From NCBI GenBank assembly GCA_965279065.1, contig OZ257134.1, forward strand, positions 1,736,001-1,800,000: DNA of 64,000 bases, in the 5' to 3' direction. Made by a program: the position numbers and the translations under genes. Shown here piece after piece: positions 25,137 to 33,448 of this stretch. Position 1 is the stretch's first letter; each line of letters starts with the position of its first letter. Source of the stretch: JAKAXS01 sp965279065 (GTDB lineage Bacteria > Pseudomonadota > Alphaproteobacteria > Rhizobiales > Hyphomicrobiaceae). Below the pieces are notes generated by a model that saw nothing but the letters and a program-made list of their open reading frames with translations, was not told where the DNA came from and searched no databases.

Positions 25137-26234
25137 CTACGGCAGCGTGGACGGAAACACGAGCGCGACGACCAGGCGATCGCCCTTGATTGCGACAGAG
25201 CATTGCCCGCGCAACTGGCGTGCGGCCACGTCCAACAGTTTGCTGCCGAACCCCTGCGGGCCCGAATTGGCCACATCGGTCGCTTCGTCCCACCGCAAGT
25301 CGACGCCGGCGGCGCTTACAGTCCACCTGACGCTGACCTTGCCTGCATTCTGCAACGCACCGTACTTCGCCGAGTTCGTCGCCAATTCATGCAGAAACAG
25401 ACAGATCGGCGTCACTTGGTCATGCCGCAGCCTGATCGAGGGCCCCTCGACATCCGCCAACAACGCGCCGACGAGGTAAGGTTGCAGCAGTCGAACGACC
25501 AGGGACCGTAGTTCCACATCGTCCGTATCGGAAATCAATGCGTCATGCGCGTTGGCCAGCGCCGTAAGCCTTGCCCCCGAACTAGTCACCAGATCGTCGA
25601 TGGAGACCGCGTCTTTCGCCGACAGTTTGACCAGCGCTGCGGAGACCGCGAGCGCATTCTTCACCCGATGATGATATTCTCGCGCCAGAATGCCGTTTTC
25701 GACCGCCAGGGCCCGCGCGTGCAGCGCTTCCAGACGGAGCTCTATTTCATCCTCGACGATGGCCGCAAGTTCTGTCAGGACGGCCACGTCATGATCGCTC
25801 CAATATCGCGGTTGCCCCGCGATGGCGCAGAGCGAACCGAGCACGCGGCCGGCGCCATCTCGGACCGGCACGCCGAGATAAGCGACGACACCGAGGTCGA
25901 TGACCGCACCATTGTTCGCCACGCGCGGATCGATGCGCGCGTCCGACACGACGAACGGCTGGTTCGAGGTGACGACATATTTGCAGAACGAATGCGAGTG
26001 CGGCGTCTGGCGGTTCGTGGCGTAGGGCTCCGGCAAACCACACATGCTGGCAAAGAACTGCCGCTCGGCATCGACGAGACTGAGTAACGCCGTCTCGACA
26101 CCGAGAGCGCGCGTCACGAGCGCGATCACCCGATCAAGATGCGGCTCCGCCGGCACATCCATTAAGGCGGTTCGCTGCAAAGCGTTGAGACGCTCGTCCC
26201 AAGTCAGCGCGGCATCGATGGACTTTGCGTTCAT
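25137..26234 (-). CDS. GAF-domain sensor histidine kinase (HWE/HisKA_2 type)
   Basis: Cytoplasmic sensor kinase of 365 residues without membrane spans. The GAF domain covers about residues 30-170 (LLSLVDAERQFFASMCGLPE, PHSHSFCKYVVTSNQPFVV, YLGVPVRDGAGRVLGSLCAI), a form common in soluble light or redox sensors. The phospho-acceptor box is REYHHRVKNALAVSAAL near residue 188. The ATPase part has the N box HELATNSAKYGAL and a glycine-rich GPQGFGSKLLDVAA. It is divergently oriented to a single-domain response regulator 121 bases away. This pairing in alphaproteobacteria is typical of general-stress or light-type phospho-signalling. The signal is unknown. Confidence 0.92.
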   Translation of the reverse strand: MNAKSIDAALTWDERLNALQRTALMDVPAEPHLDRVIALVTRALGVETALLSLVDAERQFFASMCGLPEPYATNRQTPHSHSFCKYVVTSNQPFVVSDARIDPRVANNGAVIDLGVVAYLGVPVRDGAGRVLGSLCAIAGQPRYWSDHDVAVLTELAAIVEDEIELRLEALHARALAVENGILAREYHHRVKNALAVSAALVKLSAKDAVSIDDLVTSSGARLTALANAHDALISDTDDVELRSLVVRLLQPYLVGALLADVEGPSIRLRHDQVTPICLFLHELATNSAKYGALQNAGKVSVRWTVSAAGVDLRWDEATDVANSGPQGFGSKLLDVAARQLRGQCSVAIKGDRLVVALVFPSTLP

Positions 26235-26355
26235 GTCACTATGCTGATCAGCAACTCCATGAGTTTAATACGGAGTTTCCGCCAATTGCACAATCGCCTT
26301 GCAACCGTTTGCCAGTCCGTGGGTTTCCCTAAAAGAAGAAGGCTGAACACCCCCT

Positions 26356-26736
26356 ATGGCATCAGACTCAGCGTTTACCGTCCTGGTCGTCGAAGACGAC
26401 CTGCTGGTGCGCCTCGACCTCGTCGATGCGCTGCAGAGAAGCGGCTTCAAGACCCGTGAGGCCGGAACGGCTCGAGCTGCGATCGAGCAGATGGAACAGC
26501 ACGCGGATATTCGCGCGGTCTTCACCGACATCGAGATGCCCGGCACGATGGATGGGCTGGCCCTGGCCCACTACGTGCGGTTCCGCTGGCCGCCGACGAT
26601 TATCGTCATCAGCTCAGGACAGCTCAGGCCCACGCAGGAATTGCTGCCCTCCGAGGTCGACTTCCTGCCCAAGCCATACCACCGCGGCGAGCTTTCCCGC
26701 ATTTGCGAGTCGATTGAAAAGCGCCTAACTACCTGA
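26356..26736 (+). CDS. Single-domain response regulator
   Basis: A 126-residue receiver protein. Motifs: acidic pair VLVVEDDLLVRLDLV, phospho-acceptor Asp 58 in FTDIEMPGTMDGL, Ser/Thr in IVISSGQLRP and the Lys in FLPKPYHRGEL. There is no output domain, so it should act through protein contact or as a phosphate relay or sink for the divergent HWE kinase. The GTMDGLAL-type sequence is usual for receivers paired with HWE kinases in Rhizobiales. A terminator at 26881-26901 could end its transcript. Confidence 0.92.
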   Translation: MASDSAFTVLVVEDDLLVRLDLVDALQRSGFKTREAGTARAAIEQMEQHADIRAVFTDIEMPGTMDGLALAHYVRFRWPPTIIVISSGQLRPTQELLPSEVDFLPKPYHRGELSRICESIEKRLTT

Positions 26737-26880
26737 CCTGACGTCAGTTCTCGCCCTCACGCCAAATTCCTCGGCGCAACGCCGGAACCCTTTCTGCTCA
26801 ACGCCGTTCTTGAACGTCGAAAAGGGGAATGGTCGTGAGCCCACGCTCCCAAGAAACGTAAGCCATCCATTGACCTGAAG

Positions 26881-26901
26881 GCCGGCATCCGCCGGCTTTT
26901 T
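26881..26901 (+). terminator. Rho-independent terminator after the response regulator
   Basis: GCCGGC (26881-26886) and GCCGGC (26891-26896) pair around ATCC, followed by TTTTT. It is 145 bases after the response regulator stop; nothing I would call a gene lies between. Confidence 0.8.
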
Positions 26902-26916
26902 GTTGCGTGGACGGTC

Positions 26917-27144
26917 CTATTTCGTCTTGGAACGGGCAATCGTCTTGATTGGGCCGCGTGCCCGGCCGGATCGTTCGGCGATCGTGCGATCCTGCTCCTC
27001 GATCACGCCTTGCGCCGGCTCGTCACCGTCGAGGCCCCCCAGAATATCGGCGGGAACCTTACGGTTGGACGTTTGCGAGCCGTCCTCATACACGACATCG
27101 AAGAACACAAATTCTTCTTTGCCCGTAGGCTTCTTTCGGGCCAT
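26917..27144 (-). CDS. Small conserved-type hypothetical protein
   Basis: A 75-residue basic and acidic soluble protein: MARKKPTGKEEFVFFDVVYE, then SNRKVPADILGGLDGDEPAQ, and a lysine-rich end (ARGPIKTIARSKTK). ATG 27144 is chosen because AAGGAAA lies nine bases upstream; the longer frame runs through an unlikely Cys/Arg-rich stretch. No domain is recognised. It is divergent from the GIY-YIG gene (160 bases). The tail may bind nucleic acid, but that is a guess. Confidence 0.6.
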   Translation of the reverse strand: MARKKPTGKEEFVFFDVVYEDGSQTSNRKVPADILGGLDGDEPAQGVIEEQDRTIAERSGRARGPIKTIARSKTK

Positions 27145-27304
27145 GGGTAGTTTCCTTCGATAAATACCAGGATTTGTTGCCCTGCCTACGCGCTGGTGCG
27201 CCACAAGGCAACTCAATGTGCAGCGACGCGACAAGCGGACGCAAATTCTGCGCTCTTCAGCTCTGTAGCTGGTAACTGGTCCCGAGTCGGCGCAAACCTG
27301 CGGC

Positions 27305-27583
27305 ATGAACTATACGGTCTACATCCTCGCCTGCGCTGACGGGACCTATTACACCGGCATCGCCCGCGACGCCGCTCGCCGCGCCGGCGAACACAACGGC
27401 GTCACCGGAAAAGGTGCCCGCTACACGGCCGCACGACGTCCGGTCCGCATCGTCTACCAGGCCGGTTATGCCTCGCGTTCTGCGGCGCTGCGGGAAGAGA
27501 TCCGCATCAAGAAACTCACGCGCGCACAGAAGGAGCTGCTGATCGCAGCGTTCACCGGAACGCCCGCTGTAGCGGCGTCATGA
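27305..27583 (+). CDS. GIY-YIG nuclease-superfamily protein (YhbQ/UPF0213 type)
   Basis: A 92-residue single-domain protein of the UvrC-type nuclease fold. It shows the GIY-YIG tracks YTVYILACADGTYYTGIA and the following RRAGEHNGVTGKGARYTAAR, with Arg and the YASRSAALREEIRIKKL helix containing the metal-binding Glu. Stand-alone members act on DNA ends or remain uncharacterised. It precedes the HI0933-type flavoprotein by 10 bases, so the two are probably co-transcribed. Confidence 0.9.
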   Translation: MNYTVYILACADGTYYTGIARDAARRAGEHNGVTGKGARYTAARRPVRIVYQAGYASRSAALREEIRIKKLTRAQKELLIAAFTGTPAVAAS

Positions 27584-27593
27584 GTAGCCGATC

Positions 27594-28781
27594 GTGAACG
27601 CCACTCCGCGAGCCTTCGACGTCGTTATTCTCGGCGCCGGCGCAGCCGGCCTGATGTGCGCCATGACGGCCGGGCAACGCGGCCGCCGCGTGCTGCTGCT
27701 CGATCATGCCGACAAGGTCGGCGCCAAGATCCTGATCTCCGGCGGTGGCCGCTGCAATTTCACCAATCTGCGCGCCGGCCCCGACAACTTCATATCGGCC
27801 AACCCCCACTTTTGCCGTTCCGCCTTGGAGCGATACACCCAGACCGACTTCATTGCCCTGGTTCAACGCCACCGCATTGCCTTCCACGAAAAGACGCTCG
27901 GCCAGCTGTTCTGCGATGGATCCGCCCGCGCTGTCGTCGCGATGCTAATGACGGAATGCACGAACGCCGGGGTCGACGTGCGAACCGCACACCCCGTCAC
28001 GGACGTCTCGCGCACGGATGTCTTTCACGTCACAACAAGCGGGGGGACCTTCACGGCACCATCCCTCGTCCTGGCGACGGGCGGGTTGTCGATCCCGAAA
28101 ATGGGAGCGACGGGTTTCGCCTATGACATCGCCAGGCGCTTCGGCATTGGTATCACCCAGACGGTGCCGGGGCTCGTCCCCCTGACGGCCGATGCCGCCG
28201 CGATCGGCTTCCGCGATGAACTTGCGGGCCTGTCGTTGCCCGCGGTCGCATCATGCCGCAAGCACCGCTTCGCCGAGAGCATTCTTTTCACGCACCGCGG
28301 CCTGTCGGGACCGGCGATCCTGCAGATTTCATCATATTGGCGCCAGGGCGACACGATCGATGTCGATCTGCTGCCCAGCGTCGACGCGTCCGCAGCTCTC
28401 CTGCAGCGCAAGCGCGAACGTCCCAAGTCGGAAACCAAAGGAGCGCTCGCGGAGCTGTTGCCGGCACGCCTGGCTCAAGCCCTGACGCAGGCTCACTTGC
28501 CCCCCGGGCAAATGTCGAACGTTCCTGATCGAATCCTGTCCGAGTTCGGCTCCCACCTGCACAAATGGACGATCCGGCCAACCGGATCGGAGGGGTACGC
28601 GAAGGCGGAAGTCACAGTCGGTGGCATCGATACGCGCGACCTGTCATCGAAAACCATGGAAGCGCGCAACGTACCTGGCCTCTTCGCCATCGGCGAGGCC
28701 GTCGACGTGACGGGCTGGCTCGGCGGTTACAATTTCCAGTGGGCCTGGTCGAGCGGATGGTGCGCCGGCCAGGCCGTATGA
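27594..28781 (+). CDS. HI0933/BaiN-family FAD-dependent oxidoreductase
   Basis: A 395-residue flavoprotein. The N-terminal dinucleotide fold is VVILGAGAAGLMCAMTAGQR, followed by the family marks GAKILISGGGRCNFTN, LATGGLSIPKMGATG and, near the end, NVPGLFAIGEAVDVTGWLGG then NFQWAWSSG. Members reduce unknown substrates; the bile-acid enzyme BaiN is one relative. GTG 27594 is the first start, ten bases after the GIY-YIG stop, with no clear ribosome site. It converges with the DUF779 gene. Confidence 0.9.
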   Translation: MNATPRAFDVVILGAGAAGLMCAMTAGQRGRRVLLLDHADKVGAKILISGGGRCNFTNLRAGPDNFISANPHFCRSALERYTQTDFIALVQRHRIAFHEKTLGQLFCDGSARAVVAMLMTECTNAGVDVRTAHPVTDVSRTDVFHVTTSGGTFTAPSLVLATGGLSIPKMGATGFAYDIARRFGIGITQTVPGLVPLTADAAAIGFRDELAGLSLPAVASCRKHRFAESILFTHRGLSGPAILQISSYWRQGDTIDVDLLPSVDASAALLQRKRERPKSETKGALAELLPARLAQALTQAHLPPGQMSNVPDRILSEFGSHLHKWTIRPTGSEGYAKAEVTVGGIDTRDLSSKTMEARNVPGLFAIGEAVDVTGWLGGYNFQWAWSSGWCAGQAV

Positions 28782-28822
28782 CCGCGACACAGCGCGGCCG
28801 GGCTTACGCTTACGCCCGAGCC

Positions 28823-29236
28823 TTATCCGGCAACTGCTGCCGCGGCGTCGTTCATCTGTGCACCCGTCTTTGGCGGGCCCATCCGGTCGAGTTCGTCGTT
28901 CTCGGCTTCCGAATAGACCCGGCTGCGCGTCAGGAAGCGGATCCCGTCGGGCGCCTCTAGCGAGAAGCCCGAACCGCGCCCCGGAACGACGTCGATGATC
29001 AGATGGGTGTGCTGCCAGTATTCCCACTGCGACTTGCCCATGTAGAATGGCTGACCGCCGATCTCACCCATGTAGACGTCCTGCTGGCCGACCTTGAAGT
29101 CGCCGCGTGGATAACACATGGGAGCGCTGCCGTCGCAACAGCCACCCGACTGATGGAAGAACAGCGGCCCATGCTGCTTCTCCAGCCGGACAATCTCCGC
29201 AAGCGCCTTCTCTGTGGCGCTGACCCGCTCGACCAT
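28823..29236 (-). CDS. DUF779 protein with intact Cys-Cys motif
   Basis: A 137-residue soluble protein of the DUF779 family, whose genes lie beside NAD-linked aldehyde dehydrogenases such as AcoD/ExaC. It shows the family signature LFFHQSGGCCDGSAPMCYP, then DVYMGEIGGQPFYMGKSQWE, WQHTHLIIDVVPGRG and FSLEAPDGIRFLTRSRVYSE. The Cys-Cys plus a nearby Cys may bind metal. GGAGG six bases before ATG 29236. It is the second DUF779 gene after the aldehyde dehydrogenase. An upstream TATATA-rich patch suggests it may also have its own promoter. Confidence 0.88.
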   Translation of the reverse strand: MVERVSATEKALAEIVRLEKQHGPLFFHQSGGCCDGSAPMCYPRGDFKVGQQDVYMGEIGGQPFYMGKSQWEYWQHTHLIIDVVPGRGSGFSLEAPDGIRFLTRSRVYSEAENDELDRMGPPKTGAQMNDAAAAVAG

Positions 29237-29294
29237 GACGTCCTCCAGACTCCGTTATGCGTTGTCATTTATATAGCGACGTACAGCCGAAAAA

Positions 29295-29672
29295 TCAGCC
29301 CTCCGTAGGCGCCCGTTGAGGCCCTTGGCCGGTCCAGTCGCGCAGGCTCGGATCGGTCCGCCGCCGCAGCGTGAAGTGCACCCGCTCCGGTCCTTCGATG
29401 GAGAAACCCACGCCAACCCCATTGGCGACATCGATGATCACCCGCGCATCGCGCCAGTAACGTTCCTCGTTGATCATCATGTAGACCGGCGTTTCACCAA
29501 TTTGCCCGACCAATTCATCGCGCGCCCCAACCCGCAGTTCCTCGGCCCGCAGGCAGATCACTGACACGCCATAACTGCCGGAGACCTGCAACCTGAGAGG
29601 CCCGTGCTGCAGCGTCAGCCGGTCGATGAGATCCTGGGCAGCTGCGGTGGCGGTGACGTCCATCAGAGCCAT
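29295..29672 (-). CDS. DUF779-like paralog lacking the cysteine motif
   Basis: A 125-residue relative of the neighbouring DUF779 protein. It keeps the framework (LQHGPLRLQVSGSYGVSVIC, DELVGQIGETPVYMMINEER, DARVIIDVANGVGVGFSIEG, VHFTLRRR) but where the other has GGCCDGSAPMC it has GSYGVSVIC, so two cysteines are gone. ATG 29672 has GAGGGAA upstream. It lies between the aldehyde dehydrogenase and the intact DUF779 gene, same strand. It may have changed partner or lost metal binding. The start upstream at 29732 is possible but has no ribosome site. Confidence 0.8.
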   Translation of the reverse strand: MALMDVTATAAAQDLIDRLTLQHGPLRLQVSGSYGVSVICLRAEELRVGARDELVGQIGETPVYMMINEERYWRDARVIIDVANGVGVGFSIEGPERVHFTLRRRTDPSLRDWTGQGPQRAPTEG

Positions 29673-29830
29673 GGCGTTCCCTCTGTCAGGCAGCGTCGAG
29701 AAGAATGAAGCGCTAGCCCGGAGCCACCTCAAGAGAGAAGCCGAGCCCGGCGACGGGTCGAGGCGAATGCTTGGCCACTGCAGGCATCACAACCACCGGC
29801 ACTCCGCTGCGATGTTGCTGAAACGACGAA

Positions 29831-29853
29831 GGGCCGGACTTGACGTCCGGCCC
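29831..29853 (-). terminator. 9-bp hairpin downstream of the aldehyde dehydrogenase gene
   Basis: GGGCCGGAC (29831-29839) pairs with GTCCGGCCC (29845-29853) around a five-base loop. It lies 18 bases after the stop on the minus strand. A short TT follows on that strand, so it is a weak terminator or an mRNA 3' protector. Confidence 0.65.
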
Positions 29854-29870
29854 CCGTTGGAAGTCTCGAC

Positions 29871-31391
29871 TTAGAAGAAGCCCAGCGCTTTCGGGCTGTA
29901 GCTCACCAGCATGTTCTTGGTCTGCTGGTAATGATCGAGCATCATCTTGTGCGTCTCGCGGCCGATGCCGGACTGCTTGTAGCCACCGAACGCGGCATGC
30001 GCCGGATAGAGGTGGTAGCAGTTCGTCCACACGCGGCCGGCCTGGATGGCGCGACCGAAACGGTAGGCGCGTGTGCCGTTACGCGTCCACACGCCGGAGC
30101 CGAGGCCATACAGCGTGTCGTTGGCGATAGAGAGCGCCTCCTCATCGGACGAGAACTTCGTGACCGAGACGACCGGACCGAAGATTTCTTCCTGGAAAAC
30201 CCGCATCTTGTTGTGGCCTTCGAGGATGGTCGGCTGCACGTAGTAGCCTTCCCACATCTCGCCGCCCATCTGCGCGCGCTCGCCGCCGGTCAGCACCTTG
30301 GCGCCTTCGTTCTTGCCGATCTGGACGTAAGACAGGATCTTTTCCATCTGATCGTTCGACGCTTGCGCCCCGATCATGGTCGAGGGATCGAGCGGGTGAC
30401 CCTGCTTGATCGCCTGCACGCGCTTGACGGCGCGTTCCATGAAGCGGTCGTAGATCTTCTCATGCACCAGTGCCCGGCTCGGACAGGTGCAAACTTCGCC
30501 CTGGTTCAGCGCGAACATCGAGAAGCCTTCCAGCGCCTTATCGAAGTAGTCGTCGTCCGCGTCGGCCACGTCTTCGAAGAAGATGTTCGGCGACTTGCCG
30601 CCCAGCTCCAGCGTGCAGGGGATGATGTTCTCGGAGGCGTACTGCATGATGAGGCGGCCAGTGGTCGTCTCACCCGTGAACGCGATCTTGGCGATGCGCT
30701 TGTTCTGCGCCAGCGGCTTGCCGGCTTCCACGCCGAAACCATTGACGACGTTGAGAACGCCCGCCGGCAGGATGTCGCCGATCAGGTCCATCAGAACCAT
30801 GATGCTCATCGGCGTTTGCTCGGCCGGTTTCATCACAACGCAGTTGCCTGCAGCGATTGCCGGTGCCAGCTTCCAGCACGCCATCAGCAGCGGGAAGTTC
30901 CAGGGAATGATCTGGCCGACGACGCCGAGCGGCTCGTGGAAGTGATACGCGACCGTGTCATGGTCGATTTCCGCGATCGAGCCTTCCTGCGCGCGCAGGC
31001 AGCCGGCGAAGTAGCGCCAGTGATCGATAGCCAACGGAATGTCGGCGGCCATCGTCTCGCGGATGGGCTTGCCGTTATCAAGCGTCTCGATCATGGCGAT
31101 CAGCTTGAGGTTCTGCTCCATCTTGTCGGCGATCTTGTTCAGCAGGCGGGCCCGCTCTGCCGGCGCCGTCTTGCCCCACTGATCCTTAACCTTGTGGGCG
31201 GCGTCGAGCGCCAGTTCGATGTCTTCAGCCGTCGAGCGGGCGATCTCGCAGATCGGCTTGCCGGTGACGGGCGTGAGGTTGGTGAAATACTGACCTTTGA
31301 CCGGCGCAACCCAGTTGCCGCCGATGAAGTTGTCGTACTTCGGACGAATCCGAATCTGCTGCGAAAGTTCGTTTAATGCCTGTTGGATCAT
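29871..31391 (-). CDS. NAD-dependent aldehyde dehydrogenase (AcoD/ExaC type)
   Basis: Cytoplasmic enzyme of 506 residues oxidising acetaldehyde or similar aldehydes to acids, the natural next step after ExaF. Motifs: VVGQIIPWNFPLLMACWKLA, NCVVMKPAEQTPMSI, FTGETTTGRLIMQYA, the catalytic Glu in CTLELGGKSPNIFFED, the catalytic Cys in ALNQGEVCTCPSRAL, and EEIFGPVVSVTKF. The VCTC pair and the HYQQTKNMLVSYSPKALGFF end are usual for the ExaC/AcoD group. ATG 31391 follows AGGAGGA. DUF779 genes downstream support the AcoD/ExaC assignment. It probably forms a tetramer. Confidence 0.95.
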   Translation of the reverse strand: MIQQALNELSQQIRIRPKYDNFIGGNWVAPVKGQYFTNLTPVTGKPICEIARSTAEDIELALDAAHKVKDQWGKTAPAERARLLNKIADKMEQNLKLIAMIETLDNGKPIRETMAADIPLAIDHWRYFAGCLRAQEGSIAEIDHDTVAYHFHEPLGVVGQIIPWNFPLLMACWKLAPAIAAGNCVVMKPAEQTPMSIMVLMDLIGDILPAGVLNVVNGFGVEAGKPLAQNKRIAKIAFTGETTTGRLIMQYASENIIPCTLELGGKSPNIFFEDVADADDDYFDKALEGFSMFALNQGEVCTCPSRALVHEKIYDRFMERAVKRVQAIKQGHPLDPSTMIGAQASNDQMEKILSYVQIGKNEGAKVLTGGERAQMGGEMWEGYYVQPTILEGHNKMRVFQEEIFGPVVSVTKFSSDEEALSIANDTLYGLGSGVWTRNGTRAYRFGRAIQAGRVWTNCYHLYPAHAAFGGYKQSGIGRETHKMMLDHYQQTKNMLVSYSPKALGFF

Positions 31392-31741
31392 TGGCGTCCT
31401 CCTAGGTGACACACAGAAGCAGTCAGGGCTGCGTTTGATTATTATTGTGTGGCGGAAACGTATCGCCCCCAGCGTAACTAAGCAAGCCGACCAAGCCAGT
31501 CTATTGACCTAAGGTCTAGTCCTGCACCCCACCTTTCATGAAGTTCTGACTGAATACTGCTCATCACACAAAATCGTGAAGCAAATCAGGGCAGAGCCGC
31601 CCCTGGGCAACTTGGGCTAACTGGAGCAAACCTCGAAACGATTGTTCCTCAGATCCGGCGTTCCTCGCGGAGGTCAGCCTGGAGCCTGGAGACTAGACCG
31701 CAAGAGCCCACCCGGCCTCAGGAGGCCAGGTGGGGGGCAGC
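31392..31741. other. Intergenic region between aldehyde dehydrogenase and leuA
   Basis: 350 bases with no gene that I can defend. It holds the aldehyde dehydrogenase promoter (near 31440-31560, AT-richer) and the hairpin after leuA at 31707-31734. No open frame has a ribosome site. Confidence 0.55.
31707..31734 (-). terminator. Hairpin after leuA
   Basis: CCCACC-C-GGCCTC (31707-31719) pairs with GAGGCC-A-GGTGGG (31722-31734) with one mismatch. It lies just after the leuA stop on the minus strand. No T-run follows, so it may be a Rho-assisted terminator. Confidence 0.6.
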
Positions 31742-33322
31742 TCAGACGGCGTCGTGCGCCTTGGCCGTCTTCTGGCGGCGAACCATCAGCTTGTTCAACG
31801 CCGCCACATAGGCCCGCGCCGAGGAAACGAGCGTGTCGGTATCCGCACCGCGGCCCGTCACCATGCGGCCCTCTTCTTCCAGGCGCACTGATACTTCTGC
31901 CTGCGCGTCCGTGCCCTCGGTCACCGCATGCACCTGGTACAACGCCAGCTTGGCCTCGTGCGGCACCAGCATCTTGATGGCGTTGAACGTGGCGTCCACC
32001 GGGCCGTTACCCGTGGCATGCACCGTCTGCTGGTTGCCGTCGATGTCGAGCGTCAGCGTTGCCGACTGCGGTCCGCTGGTGCCGGCGACGACCTGCAGCG
32101 CCACCACCTTCATGCGATCATTGAGATGCGCGACGTTGTCGTCGGCCAGCGCCTCGATGTCCTCGTCGTAGATGTGCTTCTTGCGGTCGGCCAGCGCCTT
32201 GAAACGATTGAACGCATCCTCGAACGCGTTGTCGCCCAACTCGTAGCCCAGTTCCTTCAGCTTGGAGCGGAAGGCGTTGCGGCCCGAGTGCTTCCCCATC
32301 ACCAGCGACGTCTTGCCGACACCGACCGACTCCGGCGTCATGATCTCGTAGGTCTGCTGATGCTTCAGCATGCCGTCCTGGTGGATGCCGCTCTCGTGCG
32401 CGAACGCATTCCGGCCGACAATGGCCTTGTTGTACTGCACGGGAAAGTTGGTCACTGCCGATACCAGCTTGGAGGCCCGCGTCAGCATCGTGCTCTCCAC
32501 GCGAGTCTGATATGGCATGGCATCGCCGCGCGTCTTGATCGCCATGACGATCTCTTCCAGAGCCGCATTGCCCGCGCGCTCGCCGATACCGTTCAACGTG
32601 CATTCCACCTGGCGCGCACCGCCCGCGATACCCGCCAGCGAATTGGCGACCGCCAGACCTAAGTCGTCGTGGCAGTGCACCGAGAAGATCGCCTTGTCGG
32701 AGTTCGCTACGCGCTCCCGCACCTGGCGGAACATGTCACGGTATTCGTCCGGCGTGGCGTAGCCGACGGTATCGGGCAGATTGATCGTCGTCGCACCGGC
32801 CTTGATGGCGGCATCGACGCATTGGCACAGGTAGTCTATTGACGTGCGCGTGGCATCCATCGCCGACCACTCGACGTCTTCCACCAGGTTGCGCGCCCGA
32901 GTGACCGTCGCGGTGATGATCTCCAGAACTTCGGCCTCGGTCTTCTTCATCTGATGCGCCAGATGGATCGGCGAGGTCGAGACGAACGTGTGGATGCGGC
33001 CGCGCTGCGCTCCCCGCACCGCTTCACCTGCCCGGTCGATATCCTTGTCGATGGCGCGCGCCAGGCCGGCGACGGTCGCCGTCTTAGTGCGTTTGGCGAT
33101 CTCGCTCACCGCCTCGAAGTCGCCGTCCGAGGCGATCGGGAATCCGGCTTCGATGATGTCGACACCCATCTCGTCCAGGTAGCCGGCAACCTCCAGCTTC
33201 TCTTCGAACGTCATCGTGGCGCCGGGACACTGCTCCCCATCGCGCAGGGTTGTATCAAAAATGAAGACGCGTTCGGTGTTGGGTTTAGCGTAGGATGCGC
33301 CCTGTTCGGGTTTCGCAATCAT
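31742..33322 (-). CDS. leuA: 2-isopropylmalate synthase
   Basis: First committed enzyme of leucine synthesis: acetyl-CoA plus 2-oxoisovalerate to 2-isopropylmalate. The 526 residues carry the DRE-TIM catalytic start FIFDTTLRDGEQCPGATMT, FSVHCHDDLGLAVANSLAG with the metal-binding His residues, ECTLNGIGERAGNAALEE and HESGIHQDGMLKHQQTYEIM, then a C-terminal regulatory domain for leucine feedback (DIDGNQQTVHATGNGPVDAT). Length is normal for the long form. Upstream lies a short leader frame rich in Leu codons and a nested stem, so attenuation by leucine is likely. Confidence 0.97.
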   Translation of the reverse strand: MIAKPEQGASYAKPNTERVFIFDTTLRDGEQCPGATMTFEEKLEVAGYLDEMGVDIIEAGFPIASDGDFEAVSEIAKRTKTATVAGLARAIDKDIDRAGEAVRGAQRGRIHTFVSTSPIHLAHQMKKTEAEVLEIITATVTRARNLVEDVEWSAMDATRTSIDYLCQCVDAAIKAGATTINLPDTVGYATPDEYRDMFRQVRERVANSDKAIFSVHCHDDLGLAVANSLAGIAGGARQVECTLNGIGERAGNAALEEIVMAIKTRGDAMPYQTRVESTMLTRASKLVSAVTNFPVQYNKAIVGRNAFAHESGIHQDGMLKHQQTYEIMTPESVGVGKTSLVMGKHSGRNAFRSKLKELGYELGDNAFEDAFNRFKALADRKKHIYDEDIEALADDNVAHLNDRMKVVALQVVAGTSGPQSATLTLDIDGNQQTVHATGNGPVDATFNAIKMLVPHEAKLALYQVHAVTEGTDAQAEVSVRLEEEGRMVTGRGADTDTLVSSARAYVAALNKLMVRRQKTAKAHDAV

Positions 33323-33401
33323 GGGATCTGATCCTTGGCTCCGGGCCGGCCTCAGTCTATAGGGCCAGCAGATAATGAAAGGTTTTGGCTCGTTGCGTGA
33401 T

Positions 33402-33448
33402 CCCCTGAGCGCGTCCGGGCGTGGACCCGGACTGTGGCGGCTCAGGGG
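33402..33448 (-). promoter_or_regulatory. Nested stem-loop in the leuA leader
   Basis: On the minus-strand RNA CCCCTGAGC (33448-33440) pairs with GCTCAGGGG (33410-33402), a perfect 9-bp outer stem. It encloses GTCCGGG/CCCGGAC (33432-33426 and 33419-33413), a 7-bp inner stem. The leader peptide stop TGA lies inside the first strand of the outer stem. A competing hairpin (GCGGC with GCCGC) spans the same stop. So ribosome position over the Leu codons should decide which stem forms. No U-run follows the stem, so the exact output is open. Confidence 0.6.

Noticed and set aside
29931..31376. 481-codon plus-strand open frame over the aldehyde dehydrogenase
   Set aside because: It is an antisense shadow created by GC-rich third positions; its sequence is Arg/His/Asp-rich without domains, while the minus strand has a full aldehyde dehydrogenase.
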